Below are positions 16,883 to 26,134 of a stretch of 49,870 nt of DNA, piece after piece; position 1 is the first letter of the stretch; each line of letters begins with the position of its first letter. Below the pieces are notes generated by a model. That model searched no databases and was not told the origin of the DNA. It saw only the letters and a program-made list of their open reading frames with translations. The stretch lies in the NCBI GenBank assembly GCA_001516055.1, contig LOEZ01000038.1, positions 1-49,870 of the forward strand, read 5' to 3'. The stretch comes from Gracilibacter sp. BRH_c7a. Its GTDB lineage: Bacteria > Bacillota > Desulfitobacteriia > Desulfitobacteriales > Syntrophobotulaceae. Position numbers and translations under genes: made by a program.

Positions 16883-19800
16883 GTGTATAAAAAATCTTTA
16901 CGGTTGTTTTTTATGGTTGTTTTCGTGCTATTGATTATGCTTATACCATCTTTGGCAGGGGCAGAAGGAGAAAACGTCTGTAGAATAAATGAAATCGACT
17001 ATACGTCATTAACTGAAGCACTTGATGAAGCAGGTGACGGAGATACTATTACATTACTTGATAATATCGACTATACAGGCAGTATAAATATTATTGGTAA
17101 GACAATTACTTTTGACCTTAATGGTTTCACGTTAAATGTCACTAATACTGGTGGCGCAGTAATTGAGGTAGGTACTGGTGGAGAAATAAATCTATATGGT
17201 GATGGTGAACTTAACGTCATTGGAAGCGGAAATTACGCACATGGTGTATACGCCCATGATGGTGGTAAGGCTACTATAACGAATGCCACAACATCAGGAT
17301 ATCAAGGTCATGGTGCATATGCACTAAATGGTGGCACTATAATTATTGTAGGCGATACTACTGCGAGTGGTGCGCAACCCGCTCGCGGCGCTCAGGCTGA
17401 AGGGGAAGGTTCTTCCATAGCAGTACAAGGTAACGTTTCATCTGTTAACAGCCAGGGGGTATTTGCATATGAAGGTGGGCTTATCACAGTCGAAGGAAAT
17501 GTCTCCGGACGTTTTCATGCTATCTATTCAGAAAATGCAACAGTTATTGTGGGCGGTAATGCTGTTTCAGCAGGAAATGGTACTTATGCCATTAGTGGTG
17601 GTACTATTACACTCGGAGGTGATGCCATATCTACTGGGTCTAACGGTTATGGAGCCTATGCTGTACATTCTGGTTCTTCTATCACGGTAGCTGGCAATGC
17701 TATATCCCAAGGCCTTGCTGGGAAGGGAGTATATGCGGGTTATGGAGCAGCAGTAACAATTGATGGAGATGCAATCTCTGAGGGAACTGATGGTTACGGT
17801 GTTTATGGTGGTGGTGCTGATGCTCCTGATGCTGTAATTGAAATTGGTGGTAATATATCTGCCGAAAATGGTACGGGTGCACGGATTTGGGGAGATATTA
17901 CTGTTACTGTAAATGGAACAATAACAGCAGAGGATTATCTGAATTTTGATGGTCAGATAAAGAATATTGATGATTTTGAAGCAAGTACCACTAAGGAAGG
18001 ATATTTTACCTATAGTGATGGAACCATTACTGTGTGGGTCATTTATCCTATGATCTGGGGTATCGGGATTGGTTCGACAAACGATTATCCCTTTGACGGC
18101 GGTGATGGCACTTCGATGGAAGAGGCCTATGAAATCTCTACTGCCAATCAACTTGCCCAATTGGCATATAATGTTAATAATGGTGACTCATATACGGGAA
18201 AGTATTTTAAGCTAATGAACGATATTGATCTTTCCGAAAAAGAATGGGTACCTATAGGGGTGGGTTACAACAAAGCTTTCAATGGAACTTTTGATGGTAA
18301 AGGTTACACAATAGAAGGCCTAACCATCACTCTTCCCCATAGTGGTAATGGATATGGACTATTTGGTTATGTACAGGAAAACGGTGTTATCTCTAATGTG
18401 AATATGGGAAATGGCCTAATAACCTTTAATGAGTCTCCAGGTTCATCTAAGGGGTTTGGTGGTATAGCTGGCTACAGTGATGGCTTCATTACAAACTGTA
18501 CCAATAAGGTAGATATCATTTTGAATTATAATGATTGGAGCTATGCCGGAGGCATAGTTGGTATGGGAAACTCTGATATCAATTCCTACAATTGGTCTGG
18601 CAGCATAGATGGATGTTACAATGAGGGCAGTATAACCATTGGAGATAGGGGTTCAGCTGGGGGAATTATCGGAGACCAGCTCAATGCAAATCAATACACA
18701 TATTTCAATAACTGCGGTAATAGTGGTGAAATCATCGGCGGTAGAAGTGCCAACATTGGGGGCATAGCGGGACATGTCGCTAATGCTAACTATTACGGAA
18801 TATCAAACTGCTATAATACAGGTAATCTTATCACAGGCTCTCCAAGTGATCGATATGGATATATAGGAGGTATAGTTGGAGATTTATATGGGGGACCAGT
18901 CCGAAACTGTTACAATACAGGTAATGTTACCGTATTGTATGACTCTAGCTTAAATACTAGTGGAATATTTGCAGGAGGCATCATTGGTTATACTAATTAT
19001 TCATCTGTGCATAATTCCTATAATACAGGAACTATCAACGGTCCTGATGGCAGGGCAGGAGCATTTTCTGGAGCAAATGTAAACTACACAAGTCATGATA
19101 ATTGTTATTATCTAGAAAACACACTTCCTTCTGAAACTTCAACAAGTGGAGGAATGAGTCTGAGTGCTGACCAAATGAAAGGACTTGCTGTATCGGAAAT
19201 AAACTATACGGATTTCAATGATAGCCTTGCTACATGGGGGCCGAATACTGGCACATTCTTGTATGCTCTAAATGATGGGCGCCCCGCAGGATGGAATCTA
19301 TTAAGCTGGATGAGCGACGTGGCCGATGTAAATGGCGGCTATCCAATTCTCAGGAATGTAGAAGAAGCACCTTATATCATTTCCTTTGATACCGGTGAAG
19401 GAAGCGCTGTAGCAGCCCAAAGCGTGGCTGATGGAGATAATATTGCAGCCTCTCCTGTGAGCTCACAAAGCGGTTATTCTTTAACAGGATGGTATACAGC
19501 TCCAAGCGACGGAAGTCAGATCAGCTTTCCGTATACTCCAAACGATGATATTACACTTTATGCTCGGTGGAGCGTAGAATTATTAGATGCTGATAAAGTA
19601 TCATCAGACAAGGATGCACTAATATGGGATGTGATTAGTGGCAGAAACATAACACAGGATGAAGTAACCGCAGACTTAGAATTAGTTACTGAAGGTACAG
19701 AGTACGGCTCAATTATTAGTTGGGTATCCTCTGACACAGATACCGTAACCGTTACAGGGCGAGTATACAGGCCAAGTTTCGATACTGGTGATAAAGAAGT

Positions 19801-21436
19801 CATCTTGACTGCGACTATCACAAAAAATGAAGTAAGTGATACAAAAACATTTCAGGTAACTGTCTTAAAACAGCCAGCTACAGATGAAGAAGCTGTTGCA
19901 CAGGATACAGAGGATCTGGTCATAGGCTATGCTTCTGGAGATAGTGCAAATGCAGTAACACAAAACCTCACTTTTCCTACTTCTGGAGCAAATGGCTCTA
20001 CGGTCACATGGACATCTGATAAGACAGCTATAATTAGTAATTCAGGACTTGTTACACGCCCATCCTATGAAAGTGGAGATGCAGATGTAACAGTAACAGC
20101 TAGTGTTTATAAAAATGGAATAAGCGACTCAAAAGAGTTTACTGTGACCGTATTGAAGTTGGAACGCTCCGGAGGCAGTAGCGGTGGGAGCTCAAGTTCT
20201 AAGCCTGCAACACCAATTGAAACTGAAGAGGAAATATCTGTTTATCAGATAACTCAAGAACAAAATACTACCACAGGTGTTGAGGTCACCCCAACCACAA
20301 GCGATAGCGTATCAATGGCAGTAGTTTCAACAGACGTGATGGATGCACTTATTGCAAAGACGTTAACTGAACAGGCAGCAGCCAAAAATGACACCATAGA
20401 AATAAAAATAACGGCACCAGAATCAGCAACGGTAAACGTGACAATACCACAGTCATCTTTTGAACAAGTTGCAGATGATACTAATGCAGGCGTACAAATA
20501 ACTGCACCCATTGCTACAATTCGATTTGACGAAAGAGCAGTTGAAACAATCAATGAGGCGGCAAAGGGAAGCAGCAGCATAAGCATTTCAGCTGGAATGG
20601 TAGATATAGCAAAACTTTCAGAGAGTGACAGGGCAAAAGTTGCAGGCAGACCGGTATATGAATTTGCTGTAACAGCGGGTGATACTAAAGTAACCTATTT
20701 TGGTGGCGGTAAAGCGATGGTGAATATACCATATACTTTGAAACAAGGAGAAAACCCAAATTCAGTAGTGATTTACTATCTTGGAGATGATGGTATTCTC
20801 AAGACTGTTCGAGGACACTTTGACAGTACAACAAATACCATGAAATTCAGAACAACTCATTTTTCCAAGTTTGTAATTGGATATAGTCCGATCAGTTTCA
20901 ATGATGTTTCAGGCGATGCGTGGTATGCGGATGCAGTACAATTTATAGCAGCAAGGGAGATAACTACAGGTACAGGGAATGGAAATTATAACCCAGGAGA
21001 TCAGCTAACCCGGGGACAGTTTCTTGTGATGATGATGCGAGCTTATGATATAGAACCGGATGGTAACCCAACAGATAACTTTGTAGATGCAGGAAACACT
21101 TACTATACCAACTATCTTGCGGCAGCAAAATTTTTGGAGATATCTGACGGTATTGGCAGCAATAAATTTGCACCTAATCAGAGTATTACGCGACAGGAGA
21201 TGTTTGCCTTATTGTATAATGCTTTAAATGAAATAGGTGAATTACCTGAAGTTGCATCAGAAAAACAACTAGCAGATTTTAGCGATGCAGATCGAATTGC
21301 ACCCTGGGCTAAAAATCCAATGGAGTATTTTGTGAAAGTGGAAGTTCTCAGCGGTTATGATGGCAAATTGGCACCAATTGAGGTTTCTACCAGAGCCCAA
21401 ATGTCTCAGATAATGTACAATCTTTTAATAAAGTAA
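16883..21436 (+). CDS. Giant surface protein with beta-helix, GLUG repeats, Ig-like domains and C-terminal SLH domains
   Basis: A 1517-residue protein starting at a GTG after AGGGAGG. A signal peptide (1-28, SLAGAEG) is followed by a pectate-lyase-like beta-helix to about 360 with many short GG-turn repeats (GVYAHDGG, GAYALNGG, GTYAISGG). Residues about 405-770 contain GLUG-type repeats (GGIAGYSDG, NCYNTGN). A Flg_new/InlB repeat follows at 830-892 (LTGWYTAPSDGSQ, LYARW), then two atrophied Ig domains (to about 1095), a Gly/Ser linker, a domain of unknown type, and three SLH domains at about 1338-1517 (YNPGDQLTRGQFLVMMMRA). The anchor is thus C-terminal, opposite to the 1643-residue protein. 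It is likely an adhesive or matrix protein. Confidence 0.87.
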   Translation: MYKKSLRLFFMVVFVLLIMLIPSLAGAEGENVCRINEIDYTSLTEALDEAGDGDTITLLDNIDYTGSINIIGKTITFDLNGFTLNVTNTGGAVIEVGTGGEINLYGDGELNVIGSGNYAHGVYAHDGGKATITNATTSGYQGHGAYALNGGTIIIVGDTTASGAQPARGAQAEGEGSSIAVQGNVSSVNSQGVFAYEGGLITVEGNVSGRFHAIYSENATVIVGGNAVSAGNGTYAISGGTITLGGDAISTGSNGYGAYAVHSGSSITVAGNAISQGLAGKGVYAGYGAAVTIDGDAISEGTDGYGVYGGGADAPDAVIEIGGNISAENGTGARIWGDITVTVNGTITAEDYLNFDGQIKNIDDFEASTTKEGYFTYSDGTITVWVIYPMIWGIGIGSTNDYPFDGGDGTSMEEAYEISTANQLAQLAYNVNNGDSYTGKYFKLMNDIDLSEKEWVPIGVGYNKAFNGTFDGKGYTIEGLTITLPHSGNGYGLFGYVQENGVISNVNMGNGLITFNESPGSSKGFGGIAGYSDGFITNCTNKVDIILNYNDWSYAGGIVGMGNSDINSYNWSGSIDGCYNEGSITIGDRGSAGGIIGDQLNANQYTYFNNCGNSGEIIGGRSANIGGIAGHVANANYYGISNCYNTGNLITGSPSDRYGYIGGIVGDLYGGPVRNCYNTGNVTVLYDSSLNTSGIFAGGIIGYTNYSSVHNSYNTGTINGPDGRAGAFSGANVNYTSHDNCYYLENTLPSETSTSGGMSLSADQMKGLAVSEINYTDFNDSLATWGPNTGTFLYALNDGRPAGWNLLSWMSDVADVNGGYPILRNVEEAPYIISFDTGEGSAVAAQSVADGDNIAASPVSSQSGYSLTGWYTAPSDGSQISFPYTPNDDITLYARWSVELLDADKVSSDKDALIWDVISGRNITQDEVTADLELVTEGTEYGSIISWVSSDTDTVTVTGRVYRPSFDTGDKEVILTATITKNEVSDTKTFQVTVLKQPATDEEAVAQDTEDLVIGYASGDSANAVTQNLTFPTSGANGSTVTWTSDKTAIISNSGLVTRPSYESGDADVTVTASVYKNGISDSKEFTVTVLKLERSGGSSGGSSSSKPATPIETEEEISVYQITQEQNTTTGVEVTPTTSDSVSMAVVSTDVMDALIAKTLTEQAAAKNDTIEIKITAPESATVNVTIPQSSFEQVADDTNAGVQITAPIATIRFDERAVETINEAAKGSSSISISAGMVDIAKLSESDRAKVAGRPVYEFAVTAGDTKVTYFGGGKAMVNIPYTLKQGENPNSVVIYYLGDDGILKTVRGHFDSTTNTMKFRTTHFSKFVIGYSPISFNDVSGDAWYADAVQFIAAREITTGTGNGNYNPGDQLTRGQFLVMMMRAYDIEPDGNPTDNFVDAGNTYYTNYLAAAKFLEISDGIGSNKFAPNQSITRQEMFALLYNALNEIGELPEVASEKQLADFSDADRIAPWAKNPMEYFVKVEVLSGYDGKLAPIEVSTRAQMSQIMYNLLIK

Positions 21437-21453
21437 GTTAGAAAGAATTTGGA

Positions 21454-21487
21454 GCGTCATACGGTTTAAACCGTATGACGCTTTTTT
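21454..21487 (+). terminator. Terminator of the second SLH gene
   Basis: GCGTCATACGGTTT and AAACCGTATGACGC form a perfect fourteen-base palindrome followed by six Ts. Confidence 0.92.
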
Positions 21488-21552
21488 GCAGTATCAGAAA
21501 CTATAACTTTTGTCGTGCATACCCAATACTATTAACGGTAATTATATAATAC

Positions 21553-21581
21553 TTGCTAACATAATTGTTATATAATATAAT
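21553..21581 (+). promoter_or_regulatory. Candidate promoter of the Fe-S scaffold operon
   Basis: TTGCTA, a 17-base spacer and TATAAT lie about 39 bases upstream of the IscU-like gene. The -10 is perfect and the -35 moderate. Confidence 0.5.
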
Positions 21582-21619
21582 AAAAGCATACATAGGCAAA
21601 CAAAAAGCGAGGGTATTTA

Positions 21620-22036
21620 ATGATTATTGATCATTTAGAAGATAATCAGGTTTTTGAGTCTACTAAATTAGTTGACCACTTCTTGAATCCAAGAAATGTT
21701 GGAATTATTGAAGGAACTAGTTATCAGGCCATAGTTGGGGACCCAAAATGTGGTGACTATATTGAATTGTATATAAAAATAGATGATGAGAAGCTGACTG
21801 ATATAAAGTACTTGGTTTATGGCTGTATGGGTGCCATAGCAACAAGTTCTGCTTTAACCGAGATTGCAAAAAATAAGACTATTACAGAAGCTCTAAAAAT
21901 TACCGACAATGATGTAATAAGTTTTTTGGGAGGAATTCCTGAACATAAGAAACATTGTTCTTTACTCGGAGTGTTAGCATTACAACTAGCTTTGAAAAAA
22001 TACATTGAAGTAAAATCTAACGAGGAAGGGGTATAA
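21620..22036 (+). CDS. IscU/NifU-like iron-sulfur cluster scaffold protein
   Basis: A 138-residue NifU-N-terminal/IscU-type protein. The three cluster ligands are at Cys44 (DPKCGDYIELY), Cys69 (GCMGAIATSSALTE) and Cys113 (KHCSLLGVLA), in the right order and spacing. The FLNPRNVGII segment is the family's N-terminal hallmark. IscU holds a nascent [2Fe-2S] or [4Fe-4S] cluster before transfer. No cysteine desulfurase is next to it. The partner is instead the Mrp-type ATPase gene that follows after five bases, suggesting a scaffold plus carrier pair. Start ATG after GCGAGGG, a modest site. Confidence 0.82.
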   Translation: MIIDHLEDNQVFESTKLVDHFLNPRNVGIIEGTSYQAIVGDPKCGDYIELYIKIDDEKLTDIKYLVYGCMGAIATSSALTEIAKNKTITEALKITDNDVISFLGGIPEHKKHCSLLGVLALQLALKKYIEVKSNEEGV

Positions 22037-22041
22037 ATATA

Positions 22042-22845
22042 GTGGCAAAGGAACAATGTAAAGTAAATGAAAACCAAAAGATATCTAATCCCTATGGAAG
22101 CATCAAGAAAGTAGTTGCGGTTATGAGTGGTAAAGGAGGGGTTGGAAAGTCATCTGTAACAGCTATGCTAGCTGCATCTGTAAAAAATAGCAGCAATGAA
22201 GTAGGGATATTGGATGCAGATATAACAGGACCGAGTATTCCTAAATTGTATGGTTTAAAAAGCAGAGCAGCGATGTCAGACAAAGCGTTGCTTCCTGTTG
22301 AAACAGTTAATGGGATAAAGGTCATGTCCATCAATTTATTACTAGACAGAGAGGATGAACCTGTGATATGGCGGGGGCCTATTCTTTCTAATGTGGTAAA
22401 GCAGTTTTATGAAGAGGTTAACTGGGGAAACTTGGATTATTTATTTGTTGATTTACCACCTGGTACTGGCGATGTACCTTTAACAGTCATGCAATCATTA
22501 CCAATAGATAGTTTAATAATAGTCACATCCCCACAAGAGCTAGTGAGTATGATTGTTAAAAAGGCAATTCACATGGCTAAATATATTGGTGTGGATATAC
22601 TTGGTTTTGTAGAAAACATGAGTTATGTACAATGCCCAGGATGTGCTGAAAAAATCGAATTGTTTGGACATAGCAATGCTGAGAAGGTAGCATCCGAAAC
22701 CGGAATAACAATCCTAGGGAAGTTACCACTAGTCCCAGGTGTGAGCAAATTAAGTGATGATGGTAAAATTGAATTGATTAACGAAACATATCCAGGTTTT
22801 TTTGAAGAAGTAACCAGAACGTTTCTGAGAGAAATAAACTCTTAA
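22042..22845 (+). CDS. Mrp/Nbp35-family ATP-binding Fe-S cluster carrier
   Basis: A 267-residue P-loop ATPase of the MinD/Mrp class. The deviant Walker A is MSGKGGVGKSS at residues 28-38; ILDADITGPSIP and FVDLPPGTGD are the Mrp signatures; the C-terminal cluster-binding pair is Cys198 and Cys201 (VQCPGC). Such dimers bind a bridging [4Fe-4S] cluster and pass it to target proteins. The start is a GTG with GAGGAAGGGG upstream, almost touching the scaffold gene, so the two are one operon. No N-terminal DUF59 domain is present, as in shorter anaerobe homologues. Confidence 0.88.
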   Translation: MAKEQCKVNENQKISNPYGSIKKVVAVMSGKGGVGKSSVTAMLAASVKNSSNEVGILDADITGPSIPKLYGLKSRAAMSDKALLPVETVNGIKVMSINLLLDREDEPVIWRGPILSNVVKQFYEEVNWGNLDYLFVDLPPGTGDVPLTVMQSLPIDSLIIVTSPQELVSMIVKKAIHMAKYIGVDILGFVENMSYVQCPGCAEKIELFGHSNAEKVASETGITILGKLPLVPGVSKLSDDGKIELINETYPGFFEEVTRTFLREINS

Positions 22846-22871
22846 AAATTCCAGAAAATTTTCATATCATT

Positions 22872-22904
22872 AAAAAACGCAATGCTTGTCGCATAGCGTT
22901 TTTT
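22872..22904 (+). terminator. Terminator of the scaffold/Mrp operon
   Basis: AACGC-A-ATGC, loop TTGTC, GCAT-A-GCGTT forms a stem with one A-A mismatch, flanked by an A-run and a T-run. Confidence 0.75.
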
Positions 22905-22938
22905 ATTTTAAAAGGGTTTTCATAATTTTTACTAGAAA

Positions 22939-22988
22939 GATACTATTACTAAGCATTGTTAATTATTATCTAGGAATATAATAGTATC
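22939..22988. promoter_or_regulatory. Inverted repeat overlapping the rubredoxin promoter
   Basis: GATACTATTA (22939-22948) and TAATAGTATC (22979-22988) are a perfect ten-base inverted repeat separated by 30 bases. The right arm overlaps TATAAT at 22977-22982, which sits about 25 bases before the rubredoxin start. It could be a pair of operator half sites or a 5' hairpin. No regulator can be named. Confidence 0.4.
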
Positions 22989-23007
22989 AAAAAGGAGGCA
23001 ATACTAG

Positions 23008-23187
23008 ATGAGGGAAAAACCGAAAGAGATGTATCAATGTCAAATGCAAAGCTGTGGCTATATTTACAATCCTGAGAAAGGTTGTAAAAAGGGTAAGATT
23101 CCAAAGGATGTACGCTTTGAAGATTTACCTGATACATATAGATGCCCATTGTGTAAAGCTAGAAAGCAGGCTTTTAAGCTCATATAA
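23008..23187 (+). CDS. Rubredoxin with a C-X4-C first knuckle
   Basis: A short frame of 59 residues after AAAGGAGG. Iron ligands are Cys11 and Cys16 (YQCQMQSCGYIYNPEKG) and Cys46 and Cys49 (YRCPLCK), with the aromatic core and the K-I-P-x-x-x-x-F-E-D-L-P segment of rubredoxins. Rubredoxins carry single electrons in anaerobes, for example to rubrerythrin, superoxide reductase or flavodiiron proteins. The first knuckle has four residues between cysteines instead of two, as in the Rd-2-type rubredoxins of some Desulfovibrio. The otherwise usual Gly after the second pair is Lys50. It lies alone between two terminators. Confidence 0.8.
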   Translation: MREKPKEMYQCQMQSCGYIYNPEKGCKKGKIPKDVRFEDLPDTYRCPLCKARKQAFKLI

Positions 23188-23220
23188 AGACTATCAAAAT
23201 CTTCTTTTGTAATTTCTATA

Positions 23221-23258
23221 AAACCACAGGGCTTCATTTCTGAATAGCCTTGTGGTTT
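23221..23258. terminator. Bidirectional terminator
   Basis: AAACCACAGGGCT and AGCCTTGTGGTTT pair over thirteen bases with one G-U. It lies between the converging rubredoxin and XRE-regulator genes. Confidence 0.7.
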
Positions 23259-23264
23259 CTTACA

Positions 23265-24746
23265 TCAAAGCGTTTGAGTGGTTTCTATGATGTTTGAAAT
23301 AATAGAGGCAACTTCATTTCTATCAATTATGCTGTTATTAGTTGTGAAACTTGAATGCATGAAATCGGTGAAGCTTTCGACAATCCCCTTGTTTCTAATT
23401 ATTATGTTGTCCGTTATTTTAAAATCAGTATATGACGGGACAATGTAAAGCAGTTGGCTTCCTATGGTATAGACGGCAAAGTCTGAATCATAAAAAGGGT
23501 TATCTTCTTTCATGAGGTAAAGAGAATAGTTTTCCTGCTCTTCTAAAAACTTTAAGAGATGTTTTAATACCTCAATTCGTTCACTTTTACTGAACTTGAT
23601 ATTTCTATATATTTGCAGCTGCCCGGTTACAGCAAAGTTTCTAAGGCCTGCAAGAGAAATGATTTCAAGAGCTTTGCTCTTCTTCAATCTCTCACAAAAA
23701 ATCTCCGTTCTTTTTATAAGTAGTTGAGCATGTTCTTTTGCAAGAGCGTGCTCTTTCACTTTTTTATTGATTATATCAGCAGGAAAAGTATAGAAACCAT
23801 TTTCTGGATGTAATAGCGAAGTGGCCGCTTGTACCATTCGCTCGTATTCATACATATAAAGCGACTGCTTTTCATAGGTTTCAAGGTTAATAAATAGTGG
23901 CAGACAGTCGTCGCAGATTTTGGTAAATTCTGCGTTCATCAGCTCAATTGTTTCTTGGCATTCTGAAGTATAAAGAATGCCGTTTTCATAGTCCTCGGAA
24001 AAGACAAAAGCAGTTTTGGAATCAATGCTGATAAAATTCGGGAAAAATGTTTCGTAGGCTTCAGTTGTCAAATTCTCCGTTGCATAATATATTCCATATA
24101 TGTTTTCGAAAGACGATAGAGGAAGCAAGGAGTCGAGTAATTCCAAATTATGAAGCCTATTTTTTTTCAGTAGAGTGTCCTTAAAACGAATTATGTGGTC
24201 TATTGATATATCCCTTTTACTATCGGTTATTTCATTTAATATTTTAGTAAGTATGCTGATAAAGTCCTGCAGGTCTGGCTGCAGAATTATTTTGACAGTC
24301 GAAATATCAGGATTCTGTCTGACTGAATCCAGCAGAGACAAAACCATATTCATTACATTTGTTTTATTTGTTACAGGTACGACACCGGCATTTTCATCGA
24401 CTGGTGTCCAGCTTTTAAGGGTATATTCATAAGTTATACCCTTTTCGTGTATTTTATTGTTTAACCTGCCAAGCATGTCCGTTATCAGTTTCCTGCCTTT
24501 GACAATTTCCCAGCCATATTGAGTGCACTCGTAGCTTTCCCAAAGCTTTCTTTGTTCAGATACTCTCAAATTGAGTTTAAGAGATATTTCATTTAACTGA
24601 TCCTGGTCAGGCAATTGTTCACTACTTAGAAAACGGTAAAGTAGTGAACGGTTTATATTCATGGAAGCAGCGAAGTGTTTCTTATCGATACCCCGTAGAG
24701 TTAATAATTCATTCAGGTAAGAGCCGAAGTTGGTTATTTCATTCAT
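23265..24746 (-). CDS. XRE-type helix-turn-helix regulator with a long unknown C-terminal domain
   Basis: A 493-residue protein. Residues 8-65 form a Cro/cI-like helix-turn-helix (FGSYLNELLTLRGIDKKHFA, then NINRSLLYRFLSSEQLPDQD). The remaining 420 residues are helical, without transmembrane segments or motifs I can place; similar large single-HTH regulators occur in Clostridia. The gene diverges from the NHLM export operon with about 200 bases between, so local control of export or of the linked pathway is a fair inference. The ATG has GGAGGAAG upstream. A sensor function for the C-terminal part is possible but not shown. Confidence 0.6.
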   Translation of the reverse strand: MNEITNFGSYLNELLTLRGIDKKHFAASMNINRSLLYRFLSSEQLPDQDQLNEISLKLNLRVSEQRKLWESYECTQYGWEIVKGRKLITDMLGRLNNKIHEKGITYEYTLKSWTPVDENAGVVPVTNKTNVMNMVLSLLDSVRQNPDISTVKIILQPDLQDFISILTKILNEITDSKRDISIDHIIRFKDTLLKKNRLHNLELLDSLLPLSSFENIYGIYYATENLTTEAYETFFPNFISIDSKTAFVFSEDYENGILYTSECQETIELMNAEFTKICDDCLPLFINLETYEKQSLYMYEYERMVQAATSLLHPENGFYTFPADIINKKVKEHALAKEHAQLLIKRTEIFCERLKKSKALEIISLAGLRNFAVTGQLQIYRNIKFSKSERIEVLKHLLKFLEEQENYSLYLMKEDNPFYDSDFAVYTIGSQLLYIVPSYTDFKITDNIIIRNKGIVESFTDFMHSSFTTNNSIIDRNEVASIISNIIETTQTL

Positions 24747-24868
24747 AAGTTTCTTCCTCCAGTAAATAATCTTTGTCTATTATACATTATTCAGTTGTAA
24801 AATGACAATGGTCAATAAAATTACGAAATAAATATGCACTTATTAGTACTAATTTGTCGAAATAAAGA

Positions 24869-24897
24869 TTGTAAATACAATAAACATCATATATAGT
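24869..24897 (+). promoter_or_regulatory. Candidate promoter of the NHLM export operon
   Basis: TTGTAA, a 17-base spacer and TATAGT lie about 56 bases before the lipoprotein gene. TTTGTCGAAA at 24853-24862, just upstream, resembles a Spo0A box. Both are moderate matches. Confidence 0.4.
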
Positions 24898-24952
24898 AGA
24901 AATATAAATTAGTATATTTTTCTAAACAAAAGCCTTTAGGAGGTTAACATAT

Positions 24953-26119
24953 ATGAGTATGAAAAAAATGAGTGTATTGTTATGTGTATTGTTAGTGTCA
25001 CAAATATGGATGTCTGGATGTGGATTTCAAAAAGATGTTTCTAAAGAACGAGAGGCCTGGGCTAATGAGGCGGATAATAAGATAGTCATTGCAGTTGTAG
25101 GGCCAATCGTTACAGAAGATACATTTGGATACCTAGATGGTATTATGCTAGCTGCTGAGGAGATAAATGAAAATGGAGGCATCGACAACAGGCAAATTAA
25201 AATTTTAAAATTTGATGATAAGGATCTCACAATGGAAGGTATCAATATAGCACAGGACTTAGCTGAAAATCCTGAAATAATGGCTGTGATAGGTCATTGG
25301 AGTTCTAATGTAACTCTTCCGGTTGCAAGTATTTATGAAACTTCTGAGCTGTTAATGATAACTGCTGAAACTACAAGTCCAAAACTGACTCAAAGTGGAT
25401 ATAATTATATTTTTCGTAACATTCCAAATGATGAAAAAATGGGTGAAGAAATGGCTCAATTTGCCAAGCTTCAGGGTCATAAACGTATGGCAATTTATTA
25501 TGCTGATACTGATTATGGAAAAGGGCTTGCAAATTCTTTTGAAAATAGTGCTGAGAGTATTGGTGTAAAGATTGTGGATAGGACTACCTACTGCGTTGAT
25601 GAATATATGTTTGATAGGACAATGAAAAGATGGAAGGCACTTGATTTTGATGGGGTATTTATAGCTGATTCCATGCCTTCAGTAGGTGAATTTATTCTCG
25701 GACTGAAAGAAGTATATCCTGAGATACCTATTCTGGGTACGGATGGTCTTGATCATCCAGACTTTATAGATGTACTGGGATCGGCTGCAGAGGGTGTAGT
25801 AATAGCTACATTATATGATCCTAATAATCAAAATCCAAAGCTTAAGCAGTTTGAGGAGGAATTCAAAGAGTATTATGGTAGAGTTCCTAACGTGTATTCA
25901 GTCCAAGGATATGAGACATTACAGCTGCTTGCTAGTGCAATGGAGCTTACAGATAAGCAACTTCCTCGTGAGACTGCAGAAGCATTAAGGTCTATGAGGC
26001 AATGGCCTGGTCTAACCGGAGCATTGAATATAGAAGAAAATGGTGATGTGACTGGGAAAGTAATTCACAAGAAAATTGTAAAGAATGGTGAATTTGAATA
26101 TTGGCCTGTCATACAGTAG
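24953..26119 (+). CDS. Branched-chain-amino-acid-type substrate-binding lipoprotein
   Basis: A 388-residue Peripla_BP_6 (LivJ-like) receptor. The lipoprotein signal ends WMSGCGF with Cys23 as lipidation site. The mature part begins KIVIAVVGPIVTEDTFGYLDG-like (ligand-binding lobe I) and has VIGHWSSNVTLPVA and IPILGTDG in the hinge region. Family members bind amino acids, amides or related small molecules. No LivHMGF-type permease genes follow. Instead the next gene starts 16 bases on and belongs to an NHLM secretion system, so this receptor may sense or hold an exported product or a precursor. A strong TTAGGAGG site precedes the ATG. Confidence 0.8.
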   Translation: MSMKKMSVLLCVLLVSQIWMSGCGFQKDVSKEREAWANEADNKIVIAVVGPIVTEDTFGYLDGIMLAAEEINENGGIDNRQIKILKFDDKDLTMEGINIAQDLAENPEIMAVIGHWSSNVTLPVASIYETSELLMITAETTSPKLTQSGYNYIFRNIPNDEKMGEEMAQFAKLQGHKRMAIYYADTDYGKGLANSFENSAESIGVKIVDRTTYCVDEYMFDRTMKRWKALDFDGVFIADSMPSVGEFILGLKEVYPEIPILGTDGLDHPDFIDVLGSAAEGVVIATLYDPNNQNPKLKQFEEEFKEYYGRVPNVYSVQGYETLQLLASAMELTDKQLPRETAEALRSMRQWPGLTGALNIEENGDVTGKVIHKKIVKNGEFEYWPVIQ

Positions 26120-26134
26120 AGAGGAGTTTTGTCC

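Noticed and set aside
24853-24862. Spo0A box (TGTCGAA) before the export operon, and another at 14542-14548
   Set aside because: A seven-base core is expected several times by chance in a window of this size; kept only as a side remark in the promoter entry.
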